Source of the DNA: Omphiscola glabra
Taxonomy: Eukaryota; Mollusca; Gastropoda; Lymnaeidae
Reading direction: 5' to 3'
NCBI GenBank assembly: GCA_964017045.1
Contig: OZ024797.1
Location: 14,341,562 to 14,405,561, forward strand
DNA: 64,000 nucleotides
In this document: piece by piece, positions 12,304 through 24,275 of the stretch
Layout of the letters: every line of letters begins with the position of its first letter
Position numbering within the stretch: position 1 is the first letter of the stretch
Translations under genes and position numbers: made by a program
Notes under the pieces: generated by a model
The model's database searches: none
Told to the model about the DNA's origin: nothing
Seen by the model: only the letters and a program-made list of their open reading frames with translations

Positions 12304-12857
12304 CCTGATTAACGTACTGGAATCGAGTTTAGGAAAAAAAAAGCATGATTAACGTACTGGAATCGAGTTTAGAAACAACAAGCATGATTAACGTACTGGA
12401 ATCGAGTTTAGAAACAACAAGCATGATTAACGTACTGGAATCGAGTTTAGAAACAACAAGCATGATTAACGTACTGGAATCGAGTTTAGAAACAACAAGC
12501 ATGATTAACGTACTGGAATCGAGTTTAGCAACAACAAGCATGATTAACGTACTAGAATCGAGTTTAGAAACAACAAGCATGATTAACGTACTGTAATCGA
12601 GTTTAGAAACAACAAGCATGATTAACGTACTGGAATCGAGTTTAGAAACAACAAGCATGATTAACGTACTGGAATCGAGTTTAGAAACAACAAGCATGAT
12701 TAACGTACTGGAATCGAGTTTAGAAACAACAAGCATGATTAACGTACTGGAATCGAGTTTAGAAAAAAAAAGCATGATTAACGTACTGGAATCGAGTTTA
12801 GAAACAACAAGCATGATTAACGTACTGGAATCGAGTTTAGAAACAACAAGCATGATT
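12304..12857. repeat. 39-bp minisatellite, about 14 units
   Basis: Unit contains GATTAACGTACTGGAATCGA and TTTAGAAACAACAAGC. Because 39 is 13 codons, a 13-residue repeat (MINVLESSLETTS on plus) is open on both strands, up to 192 codons. Copies are nearly identical, with changes such as AAAAAAAA for AAACAACA. Confidence 0.97.
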
Positions 12858-13272
12858 TTAGAGCCAACACTAAGGGGTATAAGCAGGCGACAACTACGGG
12901 CAAGCAACTCTGTTTAACAAAAATTTGAACGTACCCATGTAGTAAAGTTTAAACCTCGAAATAACACACACAAATTAAAAAAAAAAAATTGATTCCTAAA
13001 CATTTCAAACACACGACTTTATCAACATTTCGACGGTTTTCAGGCGATAGCTCCACACTTTAAATCCAAATTTATACATCAAATTAGTAGGCCACTTTAG
13101 AAAATCATTTTTTTAAATTTTTTTTTATTGTTACTTGCATTCTGAACATGCTGTCGTCTCCAAGGGAGCTTATTTATTTCTTGATTTCCATGCGCACCTT
13201 CTTTGCACACCCTCTAGATCATTTCTGTTTTTGAAACTGTTACGCTTGCTTGATAAAAAAATAACTTAATGG

Positions 13273-13307
<35 letters not shown>

Positions 13308-13837
13308 ACTCAGTTGTTTCAAGCTGGAATAACACACCCGAAGTGAACATTAATATTTTTAATAGCTAGGGGGGTGGTGGGGGGGGTCATGTGGTGTTTA
13401 TTTCAGGTAGTTTATAAAATATACAATTGAAAATTAGCGCCTTTCACTATTCGAGCAAAAAACGGTTCTCAAACTTGGGCGTTTCTGTCAACTGACGGAA
13501 TGCAAAGCTAGCCGATGTAAAGTTAAAGCTTCTTAAACAGTTATTCCAAAAGAGTGATTGGAATGTAATACTCTAAGGACACAACTGCTGTAGTTAACAG
13601 GTACATTTCCTAACATAATTTCCAAGCAGTATTGGGTTGTCTAAAACCCAGTCTGTGAAAGAGCACCCCCACCTCCCATAACACTAAACGGTTTGGTTAC
13701 GGGATGTGTTAAAAACATACAATTGTCGGTATATATATGTGAAATAATAACACAGTGTTGATGATAATGCCTTTTGATGACTAAACCCGGTTCAAGAATG
13801 TTTTCCCCCGGAATGTTATCTAGTATTAGTGAGTATT
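12858..13837. other. Intergenic with long poly-T
   Basis: Poly-T of about 29 bases at 13274-13303, G-rich run near 13370-13387. No gene or element boundary recognised. Confidence 0.35.
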
Positions 13838-13990
13838 ATTATTATTATTATTAGTTGTCTTATGTAGCGCGGTACCCCTGCCTAAGGCAAGGCTCACCGC
13901 GCTGTACATAAAAATATTAGCAAAAGAGACATAACCGTGACAATAACATAAAATACATTTATATGTAATAAAGAACAGCTGCATAGAGAC
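13838..13990 (-). mobile_element. LINE 3' tail, minus orientation
   Basis: Read on the minus strand the segment ends in TAATAATAAT after a hairpin at 13866-13903: AGCGCGGT paired with ACCGCGCT, inner CCTTGCC with GGCAGGG. It is a diverged relative of the tails at 4.3 and 55.0 kb. No coding part remains. Confidence 0.7.
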
Positions 13991-14040
13991 AAAACAAAAA
14001 CAAATGCATATTCACCCCATCCACCCCAGATTTTCTCAGT

Positions 14041-14300
14041 AGTGACACGTCTTGCAAGAAGTGTATCTACCGGAATGTAAGCTATTATTAAGGAAGTAGA
14101 CTTAGTAGAAGCGGGTCTTGCAAGAAGTGTATTTACCGGAATGTAAGCTATTATTAGGTAAGTAGACTTAGTAGAGACGGGTCTAGCAGCAAGAATTATA
14201 TTTACCGGAATGTAAGCTATTATTAAGGAACTAGACTTAGTAGAAGCGGGTCTTGCAAGAAGTGTATTTACCGGAATGTTAGCTAGTATAAGTGAGTTGA
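14041..14300. repeat. About 64-bp tandem repeat, 4 copies
   Basis: Units carry GTGTATTTACCGGAATGTAA and a GTAGACTTAGTAGA segment, with spacing of 63 to 66 bp. The related words GGAATGTTATCTAGTATTAG at 13812 suggest an older copy just upstream, before the LINE tail. Confidence 0.85.
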
Positions 14301-14375
14301 CTCAGTAGAGACACGTGACTACGGGAACAACACACCGCCTAGAAGTAAACCAGGATTGCATCTAACGCATTGATT

Positions 14376-14551
14376 CTCAAACTTTTCATCTCAGGGACCG
14401 GTATGGCTTTGTTAAAATTGCAACAGGAACCAATTATTGGTCTTTGTTATTTTGAACTTTAAAAATGTTTACACCTTTTACTTACCGGCGACTTAACCCC
14501 GAGGACAGGCGCCATGGCGTGGAACTTCACAATTTGAGAACCACCGACGAT
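14376..14551. mobile_element. Possible hAT-like MITE, degenerate
   Basis: Ends GATTCTCAAACTTTT on the left and TTTGAGAACCACC on the right, an imperfect inverted repeat in the style of hAT elements. No matching 8-bp target duplication was found, so the call is weak. Confidence 0.35.
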
Positions 14552-16400
14552 TGATTGATAGATGTTGATAAAAAATTAGGATGCATACTAAAAATGATTA
14601 AAAATGAAACAGGGGCTTGTAATAAGTTTATGAAATGGTGAAATGCTAGTTTATCCTTTGACTGAAACCAGACGTTCACGTCTGTTACTCCGTCCATCTT
14701 CTTAAAACGCCCGTTTTACTATGGAAAATATGAGAACCCTTCGGATTAATTTTACCCTGCGTCTGAGATTTTGGTGATAATCCACAGGTTGCTCGTGCAC
14801 CTTCTGAGTTTAAAAGAAACCAGGTGCTGCTTCAAGGTGCTTGTCGACTTCATTCGGAGATCGTGATAAAGTAATATTGGGCAGATCTCACAGCCACGAC
14901 CTGCATCGAATTAAACTGTCACGCGCAGAAAGAACTGGAACTATGGAAATTGATTGAACGTTCGCGGCAGAGAGTGGTGTGGCGTGTGGAAGGCGTGGTG
15001 AAGATGTTAATCTGGAATCTCTCGTACCGGTACGCAGACGTGGCACTCAAACAGAGAATGCTTTGAAGAGATAGATGACATTCTCCTAATTTAATGAGTT
15101 TATAAAAGCGGAGAGGAAAAAAAAGGTTGTGGGGGGGGGGGGGGGGGGGGGTTCTTTAAAAAATAAAAGTTGGCCGTTTTAGAGAGTGCAAAAATATATT
15201 ATTTTCTTAATTTTACGAATAAAAGTTAAGCGATATATGTGGACCCCCCCCCCCCTTTATCCCCCACCCTGAAGATATTCATGATTCATAAGACCTAAGT
15301 ATTTTAATGTTGATCTCAACTTTGAGACTCTTCGATCAAGTTCAGCATATACTACAGATGAGACAGGACATGTAAAAACCACCGCAGAGGAAAGGTCAAG
15401 AAGATTACTGGTCTAGCGGTTCCCAATCAGTAGCGTAGCGGGGGGGGGGGGGGTGGTGCACACTGGACAACCGTCGTCATCGCCCCCCCCCCCCCAACAA
15501 AGCAGGCCTTTTTTATGGTGAATTTGTAGTCATTTCAAAAATTATAATTTTGTTCTCAATTGAACTGTTACTCCACAAAAAGAACTAACGGATGGCGCCA
15601 ATCTTTCGAATAAAATATAGATCTTCATTCGCCTTCAAAACCATATTTGGACAATTTTGAGATGCGTGTCTATTTTGAGGCGATTGTAAAATAACTTTTT
15701 TTTAAATGTCAAAATGTAAAACTGGATGATAAAAAAAATAAACAAAAAAAGTAATTGGCAACACTGCCCTATATTGGTTGGACCGCTTGCACCCCTTAAA
15801 CTCTAACTGAGCCCAGGGGATATTGATTTCTTTTATTGATAGTAATTTATGCTCAAACCTTTTAAAGGAACTCTTTTACTTTTACAAACTGATTTGCCCC
15901 CCTCCCACCCCCACCACCATCCCTTATTTTTCACACCCGAAAGGGTCGTAAATCATGGGCGACAGATTGCAGTGCGCTCCCCTGCATTGTTTAACTGTTG
16001 CTCAATAGGTCCAGGTGTTGGACAAGGTCCACAGGTGTTGCGAGCCACCCCGCCCCCCCCCCCCCGGGCAGTGTTGACTTTTGATACTCTGTGATTCGTT
16101 CACTTCTGGCCGGGGATTTTTCACACCTCCAGGTGAGCGAAGGTAATTTTCTATCAGGTAAACACAGTGGGGTAACAGGTTAAGTCAATCCAATGGAGGC
16201 ATGTACGGATTGGGGCAGGTGATAGTACACAGATAAAATGGTGGCTGGAATTGTTTTGAGGAAGTGTTGATTTAAGGTCCACACTGTCCACCAACCCACC
16301 CACCCCTCATCCCCCCTCTCACCCCCCCCCCAAGGTAGAACTTGTCTTGTACGATGTTATGGGAAGTTATGTTAGGGAGAGAAGTTAAGGAACAATATTT
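14552..16400. other. Intergenic with large G/C homopolymers
   Basis: No gene recognised. G runs at about 15129-15150 and 15441-15452, C runs near 15243, 15484, 16055 and 16323. The 14880-15060 part looks unique and not low-complexity but has no long frame. Confidence 0.35.
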
Positions 16401-17034
16401 TTGGTGTCTAGGGAGAGTAGTGTCAGGGACAAGAGTAATAGTGTCTAGGGAGAGAAGTGTTAGGGACAAGAGTAATAGTGTCTAGGGAGAGAAGTGTTAG
16501 GGACAAGAGTAATAGTGTCTAGGGAGAGAAGTGTTAGGGACAAGAGTAATAGTGTCTAGGGAGAGAAGTGTTAGGGACAAGAGTAATAGTGTCTAGGGAG
16601 AGAAGTGTTAGGGACAAGAGTAATAGTGTCTAGGGAGAGAAGTGTTAGGGACAAGAGTAATAGTGTCTAGGGAGAGAAGTGTCAGGGACAAGAGTAATAG
16701 TGTCTAGGCCTAGGGAGAGAAGTGTTAGGGACAAGAGTAATAGTGTCTAGGGAGAGAAGTGTTAGGGACAAGAGTAATAGTGTCTAGGGAGAGAAGTGTT
16801 AGGGACAAGAGTAATAGTGTCTAGGGAGAGAAGTGTTAGGGACAAGAGTAATAGTGTCTAGGGAGAGAAGTGTCAGGGACAAGAGTAATAGTGTCTAGGG
16901 AGAGAAGTGTTAGGGACAAGAGTAATAGTGTCTAGGGAGAGAAGTGTTAGGGACAAGAGTAATAGTGTCTAGGGAGAGAAGTGTCAGGGACAAGAGTAAT
17001 AGTGTCTAGGGAGAGAAGTGTTAGGGACTAGGGA
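16401..17034. repeat. 37-bp minisatellite, about 17 units
   Basis: Units join GTGTCTAGGGAGAGAAGTGT and TAGGGACAAGAGTAATA. One unit near 16700 has a 6-base duplication (CTAGGCCTAGG). It runs directly into the next, different array. Confidence 0.96.
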
Positions 17035-17085
17035 GGGTGGGGTTAGAAAGAATGATATCAAGGAAAGTGTTTTGAGGGACATTGG

Positions 17086-17372
17086 TGTTAGAGAGGTGTT
17101 AGAAAGAGAGGTGTTAGAAAGAGAGGTGTTAGAAAGAGAGGTGTTAGAAAGAGAGGTGTTAGAAAGGGAGGTGTTAACAAGGGAAATGTTAGAAAGAGAG
17201 GTGTTAGAAAGAGAGGTGTTAGAAAGAGAGGTGTTAGAAAGAGAGGTGTTAGAAAGAGAGGTGTTAGAAAGAGAGGTGTTAGAAAGAGAGGTGTTAGAAA
17301 GAGAGGTGTTAGAAAGAGAGGTGTTAGAAAGGGAGGTGTTAACAAGGGAAATGTTAGAAAGAGAGGTGTTTG
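17086..17372. repeat. 15-bp minisatellite, about 19 units
   Basis: Unit GAGGTGTTAGAAAGA. Two internal blocks (about 17160-17190 and 17330-17360) share the same variant order (GGGAGGTGTTAACAAGGGAA), showing a larger block duplication. Open on both strands because 15 is five codons. Confidence 0.96.
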
Positions 17373-18240
17373 TTTGGTAGAGCAGTGTTTGTTTGGGAGA
17401 GCAGTGTTAGGGGAGCGATGTTAGAAAGAATGATGTCGGAGGAAAGTGGTTTGAGAAACAGTGGTGTCAGGTAGGTAAAATGGTGTTAGGGACATGGAGA
17501 TAGAGAAAAGTAATATGAATTACATATATCCTTTGTATATGTTGTTTTCTTTTAATACACTAAGAAGAATATTTAGAAATACAGTTTGGTCAGATTTTCT
17601 TTAGACGACTCACATTTCAATCTATTTCTTTTTTTAAAGTTATCGTGTTAATTTGCTCTACTCGACACTTTACAGAGGTTCTGAAACTGTACAGTCATGA
17701 GAACAATAGGAAATAAATCTACATCCGATAATCTTACATTTTTCTTTTATTATTATTATTTTTTTTTCTTTATGTCAGGTGGACGGTCGTGGCATAAATT
17801 CCACTATAACCGTCTGGGCACCCATTAACATCTTTGTCAGCTGCACCGGTGCCGCCAATGTATTCATGGCGTTACCTTTACAGCAGATGTGCTGAAGATG
17901 TATGTTTGGTGTGTGTGTGTAAGGCGAGTGTTGATTTAAGACGGGACTGGGTGTGGGGAAGAATTGGGGAGACCGGGGGGGGGGTTGATCACTGGCGCTG
18001 AGACCACGGAACGCCACTCATTTGCAATGATTTGGTGACCAAGATTGTGACAAGTGCTAGGCGTAGAGAGTACTCGTGGACCAGGTGTTCAATGCGCCGT
18101 TCGTGGACGATCACCTGCTCCAGCAAATCGGCTTATCACAAGAATGGTCAATGTCAAGAAATGTTCATATCATATTTTATGTTATGTTGGTTTCCTTAAT
18201 CGGATATTTGGATGTTGAGTTTCTTTCGATGTCGTAAAAA
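17373..18240. other. Unique region with a possible short exon
   Basis: A strong splice-acceptor-like site (long T run then TATGTCAG) ends at 17778. It is followed by a 38-codon frame to a stop at 17895 containing STITVWAPINIF. No donor partner, homologue or upstream exon was identified, so it is not called as a gene. Confidence 0.3.
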
Positions 18241-18530
18241 TTTTGCAATGTTAATTTTGAAATGTTCGTTGTGCAATGTTAATTTTGAAATGTTACTTTT
18301 GAAATGTTACTTTTGAAATGTTACTTTTGAAATGTTACTTTTGAAATGTTACTTTTGAAATGTTAATTTTTAAATGTTACTTTTGAAATGTTACTTTTGA
18401 AATGTTCATTTTGCAATGTTAATTTTGAAATGTTACTTTTGAAATGTTACTTTTGAAATGTTACTTTTGAAATGTTACTTTTGAAATGTTACTTTTGAAA
18501 TGTTCATTTTGCAATGTTCATTTTGAAATT
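18241..18530. repeat. 14-bp minisatellite, about 20 units
   Basis: Unit GAAATGTTACTTTT with variants AATTTT, CATTTT and GCAATGTT. Fairly homogeneous in the centre and degenerate at both edges. Confidence 0.95.
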
Positions 18531-18885
18531 TTTTGGTTAAGTTCGTTTATAACTTAGAGAAACATTCTTTTTGAGCAATATACATTTTAAATTTGGAAGA
18601 GTACATCTCTTTATCAATTCGTATTTTGTTTTTTGTTTTTTATTTGGAAATCCTGAAAGCATGATTATTATAGTCTCTAATTATTGTTTTTAGCTTGAAA
18701 AACTTTGCAGAGTAGCATCATCATAATCATAACAAGTATAAACTACAAATCAACTATGATTGCTGCATCTCCGCGAGAATTGAAAGGAAGTCCTTTAAAA
18801 TCCATTCGTACTCTCTGTACGACAAAGAGCATGAAAACAATGACAAGCAAAACATCACGAATCGTGCACAGGGCACTGTCAGAAG
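18531..18885. other. Intergenic, AT-rich
   Basis: No gene or element recognised between the 14-bp array and the degenerate GCAGTGCA repeats. Confidence 0.35.
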
Positions 18886-19155
18886 TGCCACCATCAGCAG
18901 TGCAACCTGAGCAGTGCACTGTCCGAGGGGCAACCATCGGCTGTGGAACCTGAGCAGTGCACTGTCAGAAGCAGAACCATCGGCCGTGGAACCTCGGCAG
19001 TGCAACCTTAGGAGTGCACTGTCAAAAGTGCTCTGTCGGTGGCGTACAGTCAGAAGTGCCTTGTCAGTAGCTCACCGTTAGCAGTACGCCGTCAACGGTG
19101 CACTTTCAGCTGTGCACCACCAGCAGGGTGACCGTCAGCAATACGCCGTTAGAAT
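18886..19155. repeat. Degenerate GCAGTGCACTGTC repeats
   Basis: Irregular units built from GCAGTGCACTGTCAGAAG, ACCATCGGC and GTGCACT words, spaced 15 to 35 bp. An old, decayed minisatellite. GTGCAC is self-complementary. Confidence 0.7.
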
Positions 19156-19574
19156 TCAGTTGAAGAGTCGCTTATGTATTGTGGGGTACTTTTTTTTGTG
19201 TGTGTGATACGTGCTTTTACCGTTTGACCCTTACCTTCCCGCAAACTACTCTTCTCCTCACTACCCCCCCCCCCCCCAAACTTCTGATCATAAGAGATTC
19301 TGAAAAGCTTTTCGATATTGACAAAACCCGACGTGGGAAGCGTCGGTCCGTGTCGGCCAGGTGTGACAGGGTGTACCCCTACATCATCGTCTGGTTCTTA
19401 GGGCAGGTATGGGGACGCATCTGGAGTTTAGAGACACAGCGAACCCCTCGTCATGCAGTCTCCCAATGTAACTGATAATCTCATGACAGCCCTAGTCTCA
19501 ACTTTTTAATAAGTTTAATTTAAATGTTTTTGCGGACGCGGGTATAATTGGACATGGGGGGGGGGGTGTTTAAA
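19156..19574. other. Unique region, no supported gene
   Basis: A 98-codon plus frame crosses 19179-19475 but starts in low-complexity sequence and shows no domain. A C run lies at 19265-19278. A CAG-GTATGG donor-like site is at about 19406, but no acceptor was identified, so an exon cannot be claimed. Confidence 0.35.
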
Positions 19575-20218
19575 ATCAGAGTTTATAGGTGGGGGTATCA
19601 AGGGATATAGGTGGGGGTATCAAGGGATATAGGTGGGGGTATCAAGGGATATAGGTGGGGGTATCAAGGGATATAGGTGGGGGTATCAGGGGATATAGGT
19701 GGGGGTATCAGAGGATATATGTGGGGGTATCAAGGGATATAGGTGGGGGTATCAGGGGATATAGGTGGGGGTATCAAGGGATATAGGTGGGGGTATCAAG
19801 GGATATAGGTGGGGATATCAAGGGATATAGGTGGGGGTATAAAGGGATTTGGGGGGGGGGGGGAATCAGGGAATATATGTGGGGTATCAGGGGATATAGT
19901 TTGGGGTATCAGGGGATATAGGTGGGGTATCAGGGGATATAGGTGGGGGTATCATGGGATATAGGTGGGGTATCAAGGGATATAGGTGGGGGTATCAAGG
20001 GATATAGGTGGGGGTATCAAGGGATATATGTGGGGGTATCAAGGGATATAGGTGGGGGTATCAAGGGATATAGGTGGGGGTATCAAGGGATATAGGTGGG
20101 GGTATCAAGAGATATAGGTGGGGGTATCAAGGGATATAGGTGGGGGTATCAGGGTATATAGTTTGGGGTATCAGGGGATTTAGGTGGGGTATCAGGGGAT
20201 ATAGGTGGGGGTATCAAG
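19575..20218. repeat. 22-bp G-rich minisatellite, about 29 units
   Basis: Unit contains GATATAGGTGGGGGTATCAA. The G-strand has GGTGGGGG in every unit, so the array is strand-asymmetric and a candidate for G-quadruplex formation (inference). Confidence 0.96.
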
Positions 20219-20984
20219 GGCGTGGTGGTCGGCTATTACCGGGTGGCGAGTGGGTTGAGGTACTGTTCTGTTGGTTACGCCTTTTCTCCCCCGCTAATTC
20301 ACCAAACCCAATCGAAACAAATTAACAGCTAGAAACCCCCGGTGGAGTGCTCGACTAAAGTGCCCAAATGTTCCCGTTACACTCGCAGATGTTCTCTTCT
20401 GTTCCATTTGGAAGAGTATCCCCCGCTCCGCTACCCCCCACCCCCCCGGGCCATCTCGACTGAGGCACCTCCACTTCAAGCAAACAAACCAACCTTCCAA
20501 CTTCACACCCCCAACGGACGGCCGTGCCACCTGCGGGTACCCAGTCCTACAGGTGTGTGGACCATACAGAGACAGTTTGGCTGTAAGCCGGTGGGTGGTG
20601 TTTTATCGCTGACGGCGACACGGTCCCCACTGCGGCTAATTAAAGGAGCCGCCGGCGCCTCATTATTGATAAGAAGATTCGCAATGCAAAATGCAATATA
20701 TGCACGATGGTGTGTGGGTATTCCTGGGGGATTGGGGCGGGGGGGGGGGGGTGATAGGCGGGTTGAAAACATGTGTTATCGATGTTAGGAGTTCTCAAGT
20801 TTTGTAACCCAACCCGGAAACTATCGTTTAAAATAAATTAATGCTAAATAATGGAAACATCGAGGTAATAGACTCACGTGAAAAAAACAACAACGTTATT
20901 TCGTTTCGTTAATTATTTCTTAGCTGCCTGCCTGTCCATCCATTTCTTGAAGTTCATCTTCATATTATTTGACATTTTGTTTCA
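20219..20984. other. Unique GC-rich island, no assigned gene
   Basis: About 20500-20700 is unusually GC-rich and complex compared with its surroundings, with TAATTA, ATTGATAA and ATGCAAAATGCAA words. Plus and minus frames of 89-148 codons overlap here but show no domain. It could be a conserved non-coding element or part of an unrecognised exon. Confidence 0.3.
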
Positions 20985-21346
20985 ACCTCTCGTCCCAGAA
21001 GTTTCTATCCCAACAACAATCCGCTTGTCTCAGAAGTTTCTATCCCAACAACAATCCGCTTGTCCCAGAAGTTTCTATCTCAACAGCAATCATGGCAGCT
21101 TGTCTCAGAAGTTTCTATCCCAAACATCAATCGGCTTGTCCCAGAAGTTTCTATACCAAACATCAATCCGCTTGTCCCAGAAGTTTCTATCCCAACAACA
21201 ATCGGCTTGTCCCAGAAGTTTCTATCCCAACAACAATCCGCTTGTCCCAGAAGTTTCTATCCCAAACATCAATCCGCTTGTCCCAGAAGTTTCTATCTCA
21301 ACAGCAATCCGTTCGTCCCAGAACTTTCTATCCCAAACAGCAATAT
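20985..21346. repeat. 35-bp minisatellite, left part
   Basis: About 10 units with CCCAGAAGTTTCTATCCCAA and CAATCCGCTTGT. The array stops abruptly at 21346 and resumes at about 21609. Confidence 0.93.
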
Positions 21347-21608
21347 GATAAGATAAGATAAGATTCATTTATTGATCCAAACAAATGGAAATGTTTTTTT
21401 GATTGCATTTTACATTTTCGCACATCGGAGCGCCGTGAGCATGCTATCATAGCATGGAAATGAGCGCTATATAAGTACTCAAATCAATCAATCAATACAT
21501 TTTCATAACATAAATAAAACAATTTGAACACAAGACAACTACATTAAATTATTTCACTAGTTTAAAAAAGCAGCCATTCAGTGAATTCTCTTAGACATTT
21601 TAGGGACT
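21347..21608 (+). mobile_element. Insertion splitting the 35-bp array, LINE/SINE-like tail
   Basis: A 260-bp segment between two parts of the same minisatellite. It starts with GATAAGATAAGATAAGATT and contains GAGCGCTATATAAGTACTCA followed by (ATCA)n, a form typical of retroelement 3' ends. It does not account for all of the segment and no target duplication was found. Confidence 0.45.
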
Positions 21609-21690
21609 TACTAGTCGTTCACTCTTTCCAGAAGTTTCTATCCCAAAAGCAATCCACTCGTCCCAGATGTTTCTATCCCATGCAACAATC
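21609..21690. repeat. 35-bp minisatellite, right remnant
   Basis: Two further units (CCAGAAGTTTCTATCCCAA and CCAGATGTTTCTATCCCA) after the insertion. Confidence 0.85.
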
Positions 21691-21892
21691 CAGACTCGTA
21701 TTGTTTTACAGTCCCATTATTGAACATAGGCTCGCGACTATTTCTATGTTAAAAAGGCACTCGTAAAATGTTTATTAGTGAGAGCTGAAAGGGTCAGCGC
21801 TCTCGAGGAGACATAAAGATGTCAGGACTTTCAATTGGTCGTAGATTTAGCTCAGGTGTTTGATGGGTGCCGTTTACAGTTTATAGGGTGGT

Positions 21893-22400
21893 AACCAGAC
21901 TAAGATGTAAGCAGACTGAGATGTAAGCAGACTAAGATGTAAGCAGACTAAGATGTAAGCAGACTGAGATGTAAGCAGACTGAGATGTAAGCAGACTAAG
22001 ATGTAAGCAGACTAAGATGTAAGCAGACTGAGATGTAAGCAGACTAAGATGTAAGCAGACTAAGAAATAAGCAGACTAAGATGTTAGGTGACTGAGGTGT
22101 CAGCAGACTGAGATGGCAGCAGACTGAATTGTAGGCTGGCTGAGATGTAAGCAGATTGAGATGTAAACAGACTGAGATGTAAGCAGACTAAGATGTGAGC
22201 AGACTGAGATGTAAGCAGACTGAGATGTAAGCAGACTGAGATGTAAGCAGACTAAGAAATAAGCAGACTAAGATGTTAGGTGACTGAGGTGTCAGCAGAC
22301 TGAGATGGCAGCAGACTGAGTTGTAGGCTGGCTGAGATGTAAGCAGATTGAGATGTAAACAGACTGAGATGTAAGTAGACTAAGATTTAAGCAAGTTGAG
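21893..22400. repeat. 16-bp minisatellite with 192-bp higher order
   Basis: Unit ACTAAGATGTAAGCAG. The variant string TAAGAAATAAGC, GTTAGGTGACTGAGG, GATGGCAGCAG, GTAGGCTGGCTG occurs at 22061 and again at 22253, exactly 192 bp (12 units) apart. A block of 12 units was therefore duplicated. Confidence 0.93.
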
Positions 22401-24093
22401 CCGCAGGAAAGCATTTTTTAAGCAAGAAAACACGCTAGAACGATTTTTAAAAAGTCATATATTAAAATAATCATTAATGACAATTCTTTCCGTCCTCTAT
22501 AAATGTCGTAACAATGAAACTCTCAAAATATAAACTAAATTTTTCATATTTGTCAAGTATTTTCGCAGCGCCCCCTCTCCCACAACTCGGCCCAAAAAAT
22601 TATGTAATTTTTTTAAAATGGAAATTTAGACAAATAAATCGTCTTTCCTATTTGTTCTAAAGTTGCTTTAGGCCGGGGGGGGGGGGGGCGTACGTTGTAA
22701 GTTCATGTATCCCAGGCCAATTGCTCCAGTCATTTGATGTGTTCTGCTATTTACTTGGGCGTATGCAAACAAAACTAAAAAAAATGCCCTGCCCTTCATT
22801 TCTTATTCAACCAACCAAACAAACGAACAAACAAGCAGAGCAAACAAATATACGAACCGTAGTGTCTCCTCTTCAAATGTTGTTTGACATAAAGCCGCCA
22901 TTTCCCCCCCCCCCCCCCCCCACTCCCCGTGTTCCATTCAAGAACTCGCCCAATAGAGGAAAGTTAACCAGGTGTCAGCCACCTGGGTTCCCATAGAATG
23001 CTTTCTGTTATGATTGTAATCTTGCAAGAACATCTAGTTTTCCGCTTCACCAAAGCTATGGTGGCTGGGGGCCCTCCAATGCTACGGAACCCACGCAGGC
23101 AGCACCCTTTACCGCGATGCATCCCAAACGATTCAAAATTTGGAGCACCGGCGGGAATTCGTGTTCAGAGCAGCAGAGGAATTCCCCCCCCCCCCTTTTC
23201 ACATTGACTAATTGTTGCTCTTAATATGGTTTTTAATAAAAAAAATTTTGTTGCAGAACAGTAACGTAAGGCTCGAACACCGTGTAGGACCACGAAAAAC
23301 AAGTTTGAGAAGCACTGCATCCCTTCTTGATGCCTCAACTAATTTGATGGGAATAAAAAAAAAAAACACGAGGGAGCCGTAATGGGCAGCGGTCCCCCCA
23401 GATCGCGTGTGAAACCTCCACTACACAGGTGTGCCGCAAATGAACGGAAAAACGCGAATAGAAACTTCAAGTTTAAAGCAATATTTATAGCACGTGCTGG
23501 GGCTGGGGCTGGGGCGATAGTTTACAGTCGCGCACCTTGTATTAGGGTTTGATGAGAAATAAACGGTGAAAGGGGCGGGGGGCGTGTGTCGTCGGGGAGG
23601 GTAATGGATGAATCAACAGCATCAATGACGTCATTTACATGCAGCCTTTGGGGTCTTTGAAGAGAAGTGGGAATTCGTTAATTTTGTTGGGGGTGGGGGT
23701 TGGGGCGCGGGCTTGACATCGTTTTGAGGGGGCTAGGTGTCGGTTAGAAAATAACAGAGTTCGCCACAGATCAGGTAAATGGGTGGCTATCTTATATTAT
23801 ATACAAATAAATATATCGATCGTATATTTCGTATAATATATGCCTACTATTTAAATTACAAGCAATAAATCTTTATCTATTACAAAAAATACGAAGAAAT
23901 TCAACCACAAAAAAAAAAGAAAAGAAAAAAGTGGGAAAGTAGAGAAACCGAAGGGCATTGCAAGCCATACAGATTTGACAGGGCTTGGCCTATCTTTCCT
24001 CATAGTAGTAGCCTACGTGGGCTTACTACCACAGCAGAAAGACCCTTAATTTATACTTCATACAAAGCAACACATAGTAATGACCGTACCAAC
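22401..24093. other. Intergenic or intronic, no gene seen
   Basis: Lies 3' of the Kazal exon on its strand. G run near 22675-22688, C run at 22906-22920, a TGACGTCA element at 23627. A hAT-like end (AAGTTTGAGAAGCACTG) lies near 23310 but no partner end was found. Further exons of the Kazal gene may lie here but none was recognised. Confidence 0.35.
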
Positions 24094-24268
24094 CTCCAGG
24101 ACAGGGGCCTTTCTTTTTGATCTTGACGTTTTTGCCCTCGCACTTCTTGGCACGCTTCAGCTCACACCGGGAGGTATACGTCACGTCATCGGTGCCGCAG
24201 ACGGGACCGACTTCCGAGGCGGCGCAGTTGACGCCGCACCTTGATGACAGGAGAGACTGGAACAGCTT
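24094..24268 (-). CDS. Kazal/follistatin-like domain exon
   Basis: Internal exon of a minus-strand gene. The intron ends TTGTTCAG at 24269, and the exon reads KLFQSLLSSRCGVNC, then a V-C-G-T-D-D-V-T-Y core, then SRCELKRAKKC and a final GPCPG, followed by a donor GTTGG. It has six cysteines spaced C-x3-C-x8-C-x10-C-x7-C-x12-C, with the Kazal hallmark VCGTD...TY. Such domains occur in secreted protease inhibitors and in extracellular matrix proteins such as agrin, follistatin-like proteins and testicans. Start phase 0, end phase 1. The donor is not a strong consensus, so the 3' limit is less certain than the acceptor. The most plausible upstream exon in the window is at 35684-35851. No downstream exon was recognised, so the gene is partial and the exact family unknown. 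Confidence 0.75.
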
Positions 24269-24275
24269 CTGAACA

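Noticed and set aside
20342..20788. 148-codon plus ORF over the GC-rich island
   Set aside because: Proline/glycine runs come from C/G homopolymers, an antisense frame is also open, and no domain is visible.
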